NCBI GenBank assembly: GCA_944362615.1
Contig: CALVTM010000006.1
Location: 25,981 to 89,980 of the forward strand
Length of the DNA: 64,000 nt
Direction of reading: 5' to 3'
Source: an uncultured Clostridia bacterium
GTDB lineage: Bacteria > Bacillota > Clostridia > Christensenellales > Pumilibacteraceae
Part shown: piece by piece, positions 43,728 through 51,750 of the stretch
How positions within the stretch are numbered: position 1 is the first letter of the stretch
Layout of the letters: each line of letters opens with the position of its first letter
Notes under the pieces: model-generated
Told to the model about the DNA's origin: nothing
Seen by the model: the letters and a program-made list of their open reading frames with translations, nothing else
The model's database searches: none
Made by a program: the position numbers and the translations under genes

Positions 43728-45626
43728 TTACCACTCCTCATACCATTTAAATATGATATTGTACCCACCCGCTAAGCCTAAAAACCATGATATCGCACAG
43801 CAAACAAAAAATAATAAGATAAAGAAAAAGATTCCCACTGTAAATGCAACACTGGAACACAACAATACGGTGGCATAAATAAAACTTGACAATACAGAAA
43901 CCGATAGAGTTATCAAAACCACTAATATATTATATTCATCGGCATCGCGGTAAAGCGCCCACATTGGGGCCAATGATAAAACAACCCCAGCAATATTCAG
44001 GCATGGTATCACCCACAAAAGATGCCACATACTTGCCGCAAATGCAATATTAAAAACAACTTTAACTAGCCCGATACAAGCCAACGGAATTAAAACAGTT
44101 AAAAACTGTAAGGCTCTGCGACCAATTAATTCCCAATCCCACTTTTTTAATGTCTTTCCCAGCTCATAATAATAATCACTACATTCAGTAAATTCACTTA
44201 AATGTTCAAAGAATACTGCCAGAGCAAAAGATAGAATCACATAAAAAGCCGTTCCAATGTTATGCGGCATATTTAAAACAAAAATGGCGCATATAAGTTC
44301 CCCTGCAAATAATCCGAGAAAAATCAATTTCCAAATTCGCGCACCATAAAAATATCTTCGCGCACCAGAAAAATATCCCCAATAGTCAAACGACTCTGTA
44401 GGCATAAAAATTGAATGCAGACAACACAAAACAGGAGCGACCAATAACATATACCATTTATTCAAAAAGAGCAGACAAGGTATTGCAACACCCAAACATA
44501 TCAGAGTGTAAATTCCCAACAGTACATTGTTGATAATTAAATTTTTCCGTTCTTCTTTTTTCTTTAGCTCTTCCTCCCTAACATATTCTTCGTATCTTTT
44601 GTTCAAAGCTTCAAGCTTATCAGAACATTTATTTAAAAGTTGCTCCGAATCCCTATAGTCTTTAATATTTGAAAAAATGAATATGACATGTTGCAAAGCG
44701 GATGTGACAGACATATCCATAGAGTTCTTTTCCAATTTTCCGTATACTTTTTCCTTTATACGCATGGCATCCATATACCGAGATAGATTGCCGTCAGAGT
44801 CAATTTCATCGTTCCTGTAAGATAAATATTCCAAGTCGCTTGAATCCAATACTTTACATACAAACTCTCCGTCTTTAAGATTATCTTTCCATTCCCCAAA
44901 ATTTAATTCTCCTTTACGGATTTCCAATCCTCTTCCATGGCGTTTTCCGTTTAAAATGTGCCCAATATATAAATAGTCGCTATTCTTTTGATAACCGAAT
45001 CCTGCCCAATTCTCTCTATAACAATTCAAATAACTCTCTACCCAACTAGAAAATTTTTCATATGTTTCCTGCGTCATTTTGCAGAAATAATTGTTTTCCA
45101 ATCTCAATTTTTGCCATTTGTCCAACTCTTTTTTTATAGTAAGAAACCAATCCTGACTCCTAAGACGTTCCCATAGTATTTTTATTTTTTTATCGTCCGG
45201 AAATTTAAAATCTAAGACATCCTCCAAATCCATATCAAAAATTCCCCAACCAGTATGTTGATCGTATGTAGATTTTACAAAGCTTTCGAATAAATCAATG
45301 TTTTTATCTGTTTTTTTCGAAAACAACGAACATTCTCTGGAAAAATTCTTATAAAAATTATAAGCATCCGTATCTTCTTTGGCTATACTATTTTTTTCGT
45401 ATATGCTCAAAGCTTCATAAAACAAATGCAATTCCCGCAAGGAATCAAAACTTTCAGTCCAAAGTTGCAAATCGACCTTTGTGTTGACGGCAATAATGTT
45501 TTTCATCTTTCTTAATGCAGTTAAAAAATCTGACAGCCTTTTTATATTAACCGAAATTTCATTGGATAATTTTATTTTTACAACTTCAAAATTCAAATCT
45601 GCTTTTATTTTTTTTAAGTCTATCAT
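43728..45626 (-). CDS. MORN-repeat multi-pass membrane protein
   Basis: 632 residues: soluble helical N-terminal part (1-200), a MORN-like segment (YIGHILNGKRHGRGLEIRKG then FGEWKDNLKDGEF, about 220-255), a TPR-like FSNIKDYRDSEQLLNKCSDK (about 317-336), a charged coiled coil, then about eight or nine transmembrane helices (about 364-630). Not recognised as any named T7SS component. It is first in the operon and its stop is 1 nt before the FtsK ATPase start, so it probably provides the membrane base that this ATPase lacks. That role is inference. Confidence 0.75.
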   Translation of the reverse strand: MIDLKKIKADLNFEVVKIKLSNEISVNIKRLSDFLTALRKMKNIIAVNTKVDLQLWTESFDSLRELHLFYEALSIYEKNSIAKEDTDAYNFYKNFSRECSLFSKKTDKNIDLFESFVKSTYDQHTGWGIFDMDLEDVLDFKFPDDKKIKILWERLRSQDWFLTIKKELDKWQKLRLENNYFCKMTQETYEKFSSWVESYLNCYRENWAGFGYQKNSDYLYIGHILNGKRHGRGLEIRKGELNFGEWKDNLKDGEFVCKVLDSSDLEYLSYRNDEIDSDGNLSRYMDAMRIKEKVYGKLEKNSMDMSVTSALQHVIFIFSNIKDYRDSEQLLNKCSDKLEALNKRYEEYVREEELKKKEERKNLIINNVLLGIYTLICLGVAIPCLLFLNKWYMLLVAPVLCCLHSIFMPTESFDYWGYFSGARRYFYGARIWKLIFLGLFAGELICAIFVLNMPHNIGTAFYVILSFALAVFFEHLSEFTECSDYYYELGKTLKKWDWELIGRRALQFLTVLIPLACIGLVKVVFNIAFAASMWHLLWVIPCLNIAGVVLSLAPMWALYRDADEYNILVVLITLSVSVLSSFIYATVLLCSSVAFTVGIFFFILLFFVCCAISWFLGLAGGYNIIFKWYEEW

Positions 45627-45689
45627 CCTTTACCTCTCAGCCGTATTTAAGAATACATTAAACTATATGTAATTATTCCGATCCCAAAA

Positions 45690-45716
45690 GTACATAGAAC
45701 TATCTAATCTATGTAC
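45690..45716. promoter_or_regulatory. Palindrome extending the left repeat
   Basis: GTACATAG-N11-CTATGTAC, an 8-bp dyad overlapping the left 21-bp repeat, about 7-33 nt after the predicted transcription start. It may be the recombinase core site (two half-sites around an 11-nt spacer), an operator, or an mRNA hairpin. The right repeat lacks the full dyad. Confidence 0.55.
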
Positions 45717-45729
45717 TTTCCTTATCTAT

Positions 45730-45758
45730 ATTATAGTAATTTTATTGTTTTAAGTCAA
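45730..45758 (-). promoter_or_regulatory. Promoter of the FtsK/WXG operon (ON orientation)
   Basis: On minus, TTGACT (45753-45758) and TATAAT (45730-45735) with exactly 17 nt between. Nested 9-bp inverted repeats CTTATCTAT (45721-45729) and ATAGATAAG (45758-45766) bracket it, possibly an operator. Confidence 0.8.
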
Positions 45759-45887
45759 TAGATAAGAGAGGGGTGACTTGAAATTTTATCCTTTTATGTC
45801 TTTTCTATGTAATATTCTACAGCAAAACTCACACAGATTAGATAGTTCTATGTACAATAAACGACGGCTCTAATGACCGTTGCATTT

Positions 45888-46769
45888 TTAGGGCAGGAAT
45901 CGTCCCACTTTATTCATCATCTCTGTCTTATGTTCTATCATAGAATGGGCGTAACGTTGAAGCGTAATTGTCGGGTTCTGATGTCCCAAGATTTCGGAAA
46001 GAGTTTTTACGTCCATACCTACTTCCAAGGCTCTAGTCGCAAAAGTATGCCGAAGCGCGTGAAATCCCTTATGCGCTATACCGAGCTTCTTCAGCAGTAT
46101 TTCAAAAGTTCTTTGATAAGATCGCACTTGCGCTCCGTATTCTGTTTTTCCAACAACGACGAACGGACATTTCGATTGCTTTTTCAAGGCTTTTAAGCAA
46201 CCGAGTAGCTGTCGAGGTATGGGAATAACCCTATCCGAACTCTGTGTCTTGGGCGTATCAAACACCTTTACATAATGCTTGTCTTTCCAACAGTCATGAC
46301 AGGTTTTCGTAACCGATAGCATTCCTTTCTGAAAGTCTATATCCTCCCATGTCAGCGCAAGTAGCTCGCCTATACGCAATCCGGTATAAAGGCAAAGAAT
46401 TACGCCGAACAATTTAGGCTTTTGCTTGTCAAAGATATATTGCTCTATCTTCTTCTGCTCCTCTTTGCTGAAACAGACTATCTTCTTCCCTCTTATCTTC
46501 GGGCGCACGATAGAATCAGAAAACTGTTTATCTGTAATTCCAAGTACGACCGCCTTTTTTAGCGACGATTTAAGAACGGATATAACGCCGTTAATAGTAT
46601 TTGCTGCCAAGCCCCGCTCTGTAAGTGATGCAGAAAACTTCTGCAATTCTGTTGCCGTAAGTTTTTCCATCTCATATTCTCCAAGAATCGGGGCAATATA
46701 TTTATTTACTTGTTGCTGATACTTATTATAGGTTCTTTCTTTCGTTGAAACCTTAATATAAAGCTTCAA
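45888..46769 (-). CDS. Tyrosine recombinase (candidate promoter invertase)
   Basis: 293 residues as read from TTG 46769. It has a core-binding SAM-like domain (about 5-85) and a catalytic domain with the full set: Arg in YTGLRIGELLALTW, Lys region, HALRHTF (His-x-x-Arg), GHQN (His) and the nucleophile Tyr in LQRYAHS. It lacks the arm-binding AP2 domain of Tn916-type integrases, so it is the size of XerC/D or gut DNA invertases. The natural ATG at 46785-46787 with SD AGGAGG is followed at once by TAA, and the conserved N-terminus continues in frame after it, so full-length translation is impaired or starts at TTG. Confidence 0.85.
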   Translation of the reverse strand: MKLYIKVSTKERTYNKYQQQVNKYIAPILGEYEMEKLTATELQKFSASLTERGLAANTINGVISVLKSSLKKAVVLGITDKQFSDSIVRPKIRGKKIVCFSKEEQKKIEQYIFDKQKPKLFGVILCLYTGLRIGELLALTWEDIDFQKGMLSVTKTCHDCWKDKHYVKVFDTPKTQSSDRVIPIPRQLLGCLKALKKQSKCPFVVVGKTEYGAQVRSYQRTFEILLKKLGIAHKGFHALRHTFATRALEVGMDVKTLSEILGHQNPTITLQRYAHSMIEHKTEMMNKVGRFLP

Positions 46770-46861
46770 CCATTCTTTATATTACATTTTAATCCTCCTG
46801 TTATTAAGTAAAATTATACGCCACCTTGTTTGGTGACGTATTGAATCACAAGTCCATTACA

Positions 46862-46893
46862 AAACAAAAGAGCAACGAAATTTTTCATTGCTC
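46862..46893 (-). terminator. Terminator/attenuator before the recombinase
   Basis: On minus, GAGCAATGAA / TTCGTTGCTC stem (46870-46893) followed by TTTTGTTTTG. It lies between the two mini-ORFs and the recombinase gene, where it would act as an attenuator if the leader is cotranscribed. Confidence 0.6.
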
Positions 46894-46938
46894 CTTACTG
46901 CGAACTTGCTGTTTTATGCGATTATTCGATTTATTGAT

Positions 46939-46998
46939 TTATCCCCAAGTATATTTAACTTGTGCTAAACTGTTTACGATATTGTTTTGCTCCTGCAT
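46939..46998 (-). CDS. 19-residue leader peptide
   Basis: MQEQNNIVNSLAQVKYTWG, with a strong SD (GGAGG, 8 nt). Its ATG overlaps the stop of the preceding 28-codon ORF by one base (TAATG), so translation is coupled. The SD lies in the right arm of a 13-bp inverted repeat and would be hidden unless the upstream ORF is translated. Function unknown. Confidence 0.5.
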   Translation of the reverse strand: MQEQNNIVNSLAQVKYTWG

Positions 46999-47084
46999 TA
47001 TGATATCCTCCGATTGTGTATTCTTTTTCTGACTGGCAGGTCAGTTCTTATTTTACACAATCGGAGTTCTTTTGTCATCCTCAT
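46998..47084 (-). CDS. 28-residue leader peptide
   Basis: A very basic mini-ORF, MRMTKELRLCKIRTDLPVRK.., with an excellent SD (AAAGGAGG, 8 nt). The body of the ORF contains both arms of the inverted repeat that masks the next SD. This looks like a translational attenuator leader. No homologue recognised. Confidence 0.5.
   Translation of the reverse strand: MRMTKELRLCKIRTDLPVRKRIHNRRIS
47008..47066. repeat. 13-bp inverted repeat with inner hairpin
   Basis: CTCCGATTGTGTA (47008-47020) and TACACAATCGGAG (47054-47066) with an inner CTGAC/GTCAG hairpin (47029-47044). The outer arm contains the SD of the 19-residue peptide. Confidence 0.7.
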
Positions 47085-47103
47085 CGGCTTAGCCTCCTTT
47101 GAA

Positions 47104-47126
47104 CCCCGCGACTATCGCGGGGTTTT
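47104..47126 (+). terminator. GC-rich hairpin with T-tract, plus strand
   Basis: CCCCGCG-ACTAT-CGCGGGG followed by TTTTCG. As a plus-strand terminator it would stop antisense transcription leaving the island, including that of an inverted promoter at 45.7 kb. On minus it is a hairpin just before the 28-residue ORF. Confidence 0.6.
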
Positions 47127-47134
47127 CGTTATAC

Positions 47135-47170
47135 AAAAAAGATCGGAATGCTGAGCAGCATCCGGTCTTT
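47135..47170 (-). terminator. Terminator of the HD hydrolase operon
   Basis: Long stem with arms 47138-47152 and 47157-47170 (one bulged A), then TTTTTT on the minus strand. Confidence 0.8.
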
Positions 47171-47204
47171 CTGTAATAAACCGATGATATTCAAATCCAG
47201 GCGT

Positions 47205-47936
47205 TCAGTCCTGAGAAAGCACTCCTTCGTTTGAGCCGAGGGTGTACTTTCCGCGCGAACGCTTATGATGGTTTATCAATACTCCGTTTATGACCAGCTC
47301 AAAAGTGTAGCCGAGCCTGGTGGCGGCAGTCTCACACATGACCATACGCTCAAGATATATCTGAAGATATTCCATGGGCGCTGAAGTCGAATCCATGATT
47401 ATCACAAGACGTATCACGTCCTTGTCTCTGTCCACGACAAGGTAATTCTTTTTTATCGACATATTCACTCTGTCGTGTATATCAAACTCATCATAGTTGC
47501 GTTTGTTTATACGCGAACGGTGAGCGTCCGACTTATCCGCAAGGATGAGCGCCGCTGATAATGCGTCTCCGGCAATTCCCGTTTCCTCTTCATGGTTGGC
47601 TATCGCGTTCGCTATATGCGCGGCTTCAGCCGGGTCCATACCTATACGCACGAGTACGCCGTAAGACAGCGTACCGCCCGTAAGACCGTGGCGGGTGCGG
47701 CTGAGCGCATTGCCGACGTCGTGCAGCCAACCGGCTATCTCGCCCAGCTCTATAAGCCTGTCGTCGGCACCCGTTTCACGCAGGATATTCGCAGTAGTCT
47801 TGCATACGTAACTGACATGACGCAGTCCGTGTTCGGTGTAACCGAGTATCTCAAGATACTTGCTCTGCATATCAATCAGCGCGCGCACTTCGTCACTTGA
47901 CTTCACGTCCGCAATCGTTATCCGCTTGTATTCCAT
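47205..47936 (-). CDS. HD-domain phosphohydrolase
   Basis: 243 residues. The HD motif set is complete: H in GLRHVSYV, HD in AGWLHDVGNALSR, H in IANAIANHEEE and D in ILADKSDAHR. A C-terminal region of about 90 residues is unassigned. Members of this family hydrolyse nucleotides or cyclic dinucleotides; the substrate is unknown. The frame extends to 47957, but ATG 47936 has AAAGGAGG at the right spacing. Last gene of the M20-to-HD series. Confidence 0.88.
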   Translation of the reverse strand: MEYKRITIADVKSSDEVRALIDMQSKYLEILGYTEHGLRHVSYVCKTTANILRETGADDRLIELGEIAGWLHDVGNALSRTRHGLTGGTLSYGVLVRIGMDPAEAAHIANAIANHEEETGIAGDALSAALILADKSDAHRSRINKRNYDEFDIHDRVNMSIKKNYLVVDRDKDVIRLVIIMDSTSAPMEYLQIYLERMVMCETAATRLGYTFELVINGVLINHHKRSRGKYTLGSNEGVLSQD

Positions 47937-47953
47937 TTCCCCTCCTTTAACGG

Positions 47954-48757
47954 TCATTCCGTTTTGCCTTTGATGCGCGCATACGTCGCATCGCCTTTCC
48001 AGTCACGCTCCACATCCATATCGCCGCCCAGTGCCTCTACTGCCGAACGTATATCCGTATACGTCGCATAGTCGCAGTCCTTCGCAAGCGCCTTAAGAGA
48101 CGGTATAGCGCGCATATCGCCGTACGACGCTATAAGCTGAAGAGCACGCGGAAGCGTTTCAGGATCACGCGTAAGACTTAAAAGAAAGTCGTACACATCA
48201 TCGTTCATCTCCCCGGAGCTTACGAGCAGTTCTCCGAGAATAAGCGCTCCATCATGCGTTGCCTGCTCCATTCTGTGGCTGAGCGCCGGGTATATCCCGT
48301 CCGTTTCTGAAAGTATCTCTATCAGACGCTCACGGAAAAGTTCAGGCGTATCAGGATCAAACACCATATCCGCGAATGCCTCGACAGGTACCTTATCCGA
48401 CTGCCAGAGTATATCGGCTGCCGCCATACGGACTTCTTCCGTTCCGTTTTCCGCAAGCTCCGTAAGGACAGACACCGCTCCGGGCAGTTCCGTCAGTCTG
48501 CCGGAGATAAGCGCAGTAGGTTCTCCGCCCTCCTTTATGTCCGCCTCAAGCATATCCGCAAGCGCGCGCACGTCGGTGACGGATGCAAAGTATTCGCGCG
48601 GAGTCATACCACCGTACTCGTCGCACGGTTCATTCTCCCACGCCTCCGAGCACTCGGCAACAAAATCTTCAAACGCTTCGCCCTTCGGCATGCCTCCGCG
48701 CTTGGTTATACGATTTCTGAAATACTCGCCGAAAAGCGTTTTAGGACTCTTCTTCAT
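47954..48757 (-). CDS. HEAT-repeat-like helical protein
   Basis: 267 residues. The first 70 (SPKTLFGEYFRNRITKRGG, TPREYFASVTD) form a conserved-looking cap; the rest reads as paired helices with HEAT-like spacing (LTELAENGTEEVRMAAADIL, RALQLIASYGDMRAIPSLKA). No catalytic motif. The start at 48757 has AGGAGG at 9 nt and lies inside the 3' end of the TPR gene (overlap 17 nt). Probably a scaffold; function unknown. Confidence 0.78.
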   Translation of the reverse strand: MKKSPKTLFGEYFRNRITKRGGMPKGEAFEDFVAECSEAWENEPCDEYGGMTPREYFASVTDVRALADMLEADIKEGGEPTALISGRLTELPGAVSVLTELAENGTEEVRMAAADILWQSDKVPVEAFADMVFDPDTPELFRERLIEILSETDGIYPALSHRMEQATHDGALILGELLVSSGEMNDDVYDFLLSLTRDPETLPRALQLIASYGDMRAIPSLKALAKDCDYATYTDIRSAVEALGGDMDVERDWKGDATYARIKGKTE

Positions 48758-50411
48758 TATCTTCATCCTCCTCGCCAAAATCGTACGTCACATCTTCGTC
48801 TTCAAGCGACATTGCAAATAAGTTGATCATACGCTGATTCTCGCCGCAGTACAGCACGCTACCGTTCAGCCCGGGGCATATAAGCTTGGCTTTGGACGCG
48901 ACAAGAAGTACCGCCGCACACTCTTTTTCAGAAATTTTTTTATTGCTGTGTATTGAAATTTCCGGCAATAATCCGAGAAATTTCGCCCGGAGCTTTTCCG
49001 GGTTCTGACAATACACCTCGGCGACGGAACACGCAAACAGATATGCCCGGATATAGGTGTCGTCTTCGATCCCTATCGAATCCACACTCGTCACGTCCGC
49101 CATCCGGTAACCGTATGAGTACAGGGGTATCCTGCGCTTGCCGCTGACCATCAGATTATACAGTATGCACTGCTTAAGGTGCGGCTGACCTTCTATGTCA
49201 AGAAGATACTCCAAAAAAGCCTTTTCATAAACTTCGGAACCGGCGGCAAGATCTGTCAACTGCTCGCTTATGTCTCCTCCGTTCCTGAGCAGATACCTTA
49301 TCGCCTCTATCGTCTTTTCGGGAGACGGATCGCGGGTATCCGAAAACATGTACTTCTGAACGCGCGTATAAAGTCTCTTCATGTTGGATTCGGGCAAACT
49401 GATGCCGTATTCGACATTCCGATTATGTCTGTTTACCTTTCCCAGCAGCATTTTTGCAAGCGGCTCGCCCGGAGATACCAGCGTGCAGCGCGCAAGACGA
49501 TCACGCGCGGACTCCCAGTCCTCCGCCTTTATCTCCGCTTCTGCCGCCACGAGCAGTACCGATACCGTAGGCTGCACCGCACACAGCTCATCAATAAAAT
49601 ATCTGGAATCCTCATTCATTCCGAGAGACAGCAGTGCAACTATGGTCTTTATTAGATCCAGGTCACTCGCAGGCAGGTCCAGACTGGTCAGCATATCCGC
49701 CGCAGCCCTGGCTTCCTTATTCTCGCCAATAGCGGCTAACGCCACCGCAAGCGTCGCAAGTATATCGTGTCTGGGCGGATCGCCGGACTCTATCAGCGGT
49801 TTGCACGCCTCTATAAGTTTATATGCAAGAGGAGGTATCAGTTTATCGAGATAGAACACTCCCATCGCCCTGAATAACGTTTCCGATCCTGTGAAATCAT
49901 GTTCGCCGAACATCATCTCACCGGTAAGCGACTCGTCCGCCCCCGTCACGGAATGTTCGAGTATATAAAGCACTCCGGATATGTCGCTGTCAAACTTATT
50001 GTCCGGATACAAAGAGTTTATCTCATTGAGCGCACGTATATAAACGGTACGCGTCATCTCCTCAGGCAAACCGAATGTTAGCATCAGAGCACCCGTTCCG
50101 ACAGCCTCTCTCAGAAAATATTCCGCACTCTTATAGCGCGTCATCTCATTGAGGCACTTTATCAGAAGCGCGTATCCGTCCCCTCCGAGTTCGCCTTTGT
50201 TCCGCATGGATACCAGCAGACTGAGCGCCTGTGAAAGATTGCCGCTTTCATACAGTCTGCTTGCACGGCACATCTGTACATCATGCCCGTCTCCCCTCGT
50301 CATATACGCATAGAGGAGCGATTTAGCCAATTCGCCCCTCTTGCTCCACTCAGCCGAACGCTGTATGTACCACTCGTCCGGTCTTATAAATTCAAGTATT
50401 TCAGCCGACAT
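48741..50411 (-). CDS. TPR-like helical repeat protein
   Basis: 556 residues of degenerate tetratricopeptide-type helix pairs (for example LYESGNLSQALSLLVSMRNK, EAEIKAEDWESARDRLARCT), ending in a very acidic tail (EDEDVTYDFGEEDEDNEEES). No signal peptide or enzyme motif. The acidic C-terminus overlaps the start of the HEAT-like gene, so the two are translationally linked and may form one scaffold. Confidence 0.8.
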   Translation of the reverse strand: MSAEILEFIRPDEWYIQRSAEWSKRGELAKSLLYAYMTRGDGHDVQMCRASRLYESGNLSQALSLLVSMRNKGELGGDGYALLIKCLNEMTRYKSAEYFLREAVGTGALMLTFGLPEEMTRTVYIRALNEINSLYPDNKFDSDISGVLYILEHSVTGADESLTGEMMFGEHDFTGSETLFRAMGVFYLDKLIPPLAYKLIEACKPLIESGDPPRHDILATLAVALAAIGENKEARAAADMLTSLDLPASDLDLIKTIVALLSLGMNEDSRYFIDELCAVQPTVSVLLVAAEAEIKAEDWESARDRLARCTLVSPGEPLAKMLLGKVNRHNRNVEYGISLPESNMKRLYTRVQKYMFSDTRDPSPEKTIEAIRYLLRNGGDISEQLTDLAAGSEVYEKAFLEYLLDIEGQPHLKQCILYNLMVSGKRRIPLYSYGYRMADVTSVDSIGIEDDTYIRAYLFACSVAEVYCQNPEKLRAKFLGLLPEISIHSNKKISEKECAAVLLVASKAKLICPGLNGSVLYCGENQRMINLFAMSLEDEDVTYDFGEEDEDNEEES

Positions 50412-50431
50412 CGGTCAATCTCCGTAAGACT

Positions 50432-51709
50432 TTATTCGCCGTCGTCCTCGTATGCGGACAGATCTTCCAGACCGCTCGCTTCCGTCTTCTCCTGAGCCGC
50501 AAGCTCTGCGACCTTGCGTCTGTCCTCTTCCATTTTTTCCAGCTCTTTTGCGGTGTAGCCTTTTACGTGCTCCGGAACGGGCTGTTTCTCATCGCTGCGG
50601 ACAGCTCCGCTTTCGCTTTCACTTCCCTTACCGCTCTTTTTCTTTTTCGGGTTCACATAATGCGCAGGCTGTTTCTTTGCGGGTACCGCTTCGCCTGCCG
50701 CCGCAGCCGCTTTCTGCTTGAGCTTAAGTTCACGCTTAGCCGCATAGTACTGTTCGTTGCGGAGTTTAGTCTCACGCTCGGCAAGTCCGCCTGCAATGTA
50801 TTTAGCAAACGCGCTCTGACTTACCGCCACAAACGCGGATACTATCGCGTAGAAACCGACAAAGAACATCACTACCCAGGGAAGCATGCTCATCGATGAC
50901 GATGCGAACATCAGGTTAAGAAGTATGAGCGCGCCGATTACAGCAGCGGCAACCAAGCATGCAATAAAGTTGCGCGGGAAATATACGAAAGTGAGCGTTG
51001 CGGCATCACGCAGTTTATGGAAGAATCCCATTTTGTACGATGACGAAAGGGTGATCAGATAGGACGAATAGACAGCCAATATCATTATGAGCAGCGCGCA
51101 CGCTATTATCGCAAATACTCTTCCTGCCATGCCCCAGCCGTTGAGCGTGAAGGTGTGGTTCGTGAATATAAGCAAAAACGTAGCCGCACCGCAAAGCAGT
51201 CCGCCGATCAGCCCCGCCGCCCAGTTGGTCACAACGCCGCGGAAATATGTCCTAACGATCTTTACTTCGCTGCCGTACATGAACAGACGAGCAACGTATG
51301 CCATTGCCGCTATACCCACTCCGGCAACGCCTGCGCACGGTATGAGCACCGAATACTGAAGCATCGCTGCTCTGTAGTACATAAGATTACCCAGCTCCAA
51401 AGCCGCATTCAGTCCGTATTCTCCGACAATGCCCGGTCCGGGATATCCCACGCCGTCGAACATATTGTAAGGTACGCTCAATCCTACGTTTACGCCTATT
51501 ACGCTCTGTACGATCACCCAGGCTATAGCCGGTGCTATGAATATCAGCGTAAGCAGGCTGACAAACAACATTTTCGTAAAATTGCCCGTCCACATCAGTT
51601 TAAAAGCATCGAAACAGCCTATGCGATCGGCAGTCGAATACTCGTCACGACGGATCGCTCCGCCGCCTATTTTGCTCAGTATACCGGTTTTTACGCCTTC
51701 ATCGGACAT
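50432..51709 (-). CDS. Six-TM membrane protein with charged tail
   Basis: 425 residues. About six transmembrane segments (roughly 45-70, 115-145, 165-185, 198-222, 245-270, 275-300) are followed by a 110-residue Lys/Glu/Ala-rich cytoplasmic tail. The membrane part recalls the DUF624/YesL-type fold (FDAFKLMWTGNFTKMLFVSL), but this is only a resemblance. First hydrophilic residues are SDEGVKTGILSK. It lies between the M20 hydrolase and the TPR gene; function unknown. Confidence 0.8.
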   Translation of the reverse strand: MSDEGVKTGILSKIGGGAIRRDEYSTADRIGCFDAFKLMWTGNFTKMLFVSLLTLIFIAPAIAWVIVQSVIGVNVGLSVPYNMFDGVGYPGPGIVGEYGLNAALELGNLMYYRAAMLQYSVLIPCAGVAGVGIAAMAYVARLFMYGSEVKIVRTYFRGVVTNWAAGLIGGLLCGAATFLLIFTNHTFTLNGWGMAGRVFAIIACALLIMILAVYSSYLITLSSSYKMGFFHKLRDAATLTFVYFPRNFIACLVAAAVIGALILLNLMFASSSMSMLPWVVMFFVGFYAIVSAFVAVSQSAFAKYIAGGLAERETKLRNEQYYAAKRELKLKQKAAAAAGEAVPAKKQPAHYVNPKKKKSGKGSESESGAVRSDEKQPVPEHVKGYTAKELEKMEEDRRKVAELAAQEKTEASGLEDLSAYEDDGE

Positions 51710-51750
51710 CTATTTTACTCCCCGACGGCTCGTACGCCGTCTTGTTTACT

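Larger units (their letters stand above)
45690..45855. repeat. 21-bp perfect inverted repeats flanking a promoter
   Basis: GTACATAGAACTATCTAAT.. at 45690-45710 is exactly the reverse complement of 45835-45855. The 124 nt between them (45711-45834) contain a consensus promoter pointing at the operon. A XerC/D-sized tyrosine recombinase gene lies 32 nt beyond the right repeat. This is the structure of an invertible promoter. Confidence 0.8.
37041..47126. mobile_element. AT-rich genomic island (approximate limits)
   Basis: Between the metal pump (ends 37004) and the HD hydrolase (47205) base composition and codon use change sharply to AT-rich, and the content is mobile or accessory. It holds the IS200/IS605 remnant, serine-recombinase tail, orphan fragment, FtsK/WXG operon, tyrosine recombinase and structured leader. 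No direct-repeat attachment sites or tRNA were found, so the ends are estimates from content. It may be a composite of at least two insertions. Confidence 0.65.

Noticed and set aside
38678..45626. A complete type VIIb secretion locus
   Set aside because: EssA, EssB, EsaA and EsaB homologues and LXG effectors are not present, and the ATPase lacks membrane helices.
45690..45855. 21-bp repeats as attL/attR of the island
   Set aside because: They are inverted, only 124 nt apart and on one side of the operon; attachment sites would be direct repeats at both ends.
46814..46887. 24-codon ORF starting MKNFVALLF inside the terminator before the recombinase
   Set aside because: GGAG is only 2 nt from the ATG and the start lies in the terminator stem; not convincing.
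47069..47204. tRNA 3' end as integration target near the island's right edge
   Set aside because: No cloverleaf or TPsiC-like arm could be found; the GC hairpin at 47104-47122 is a terminator-like element.
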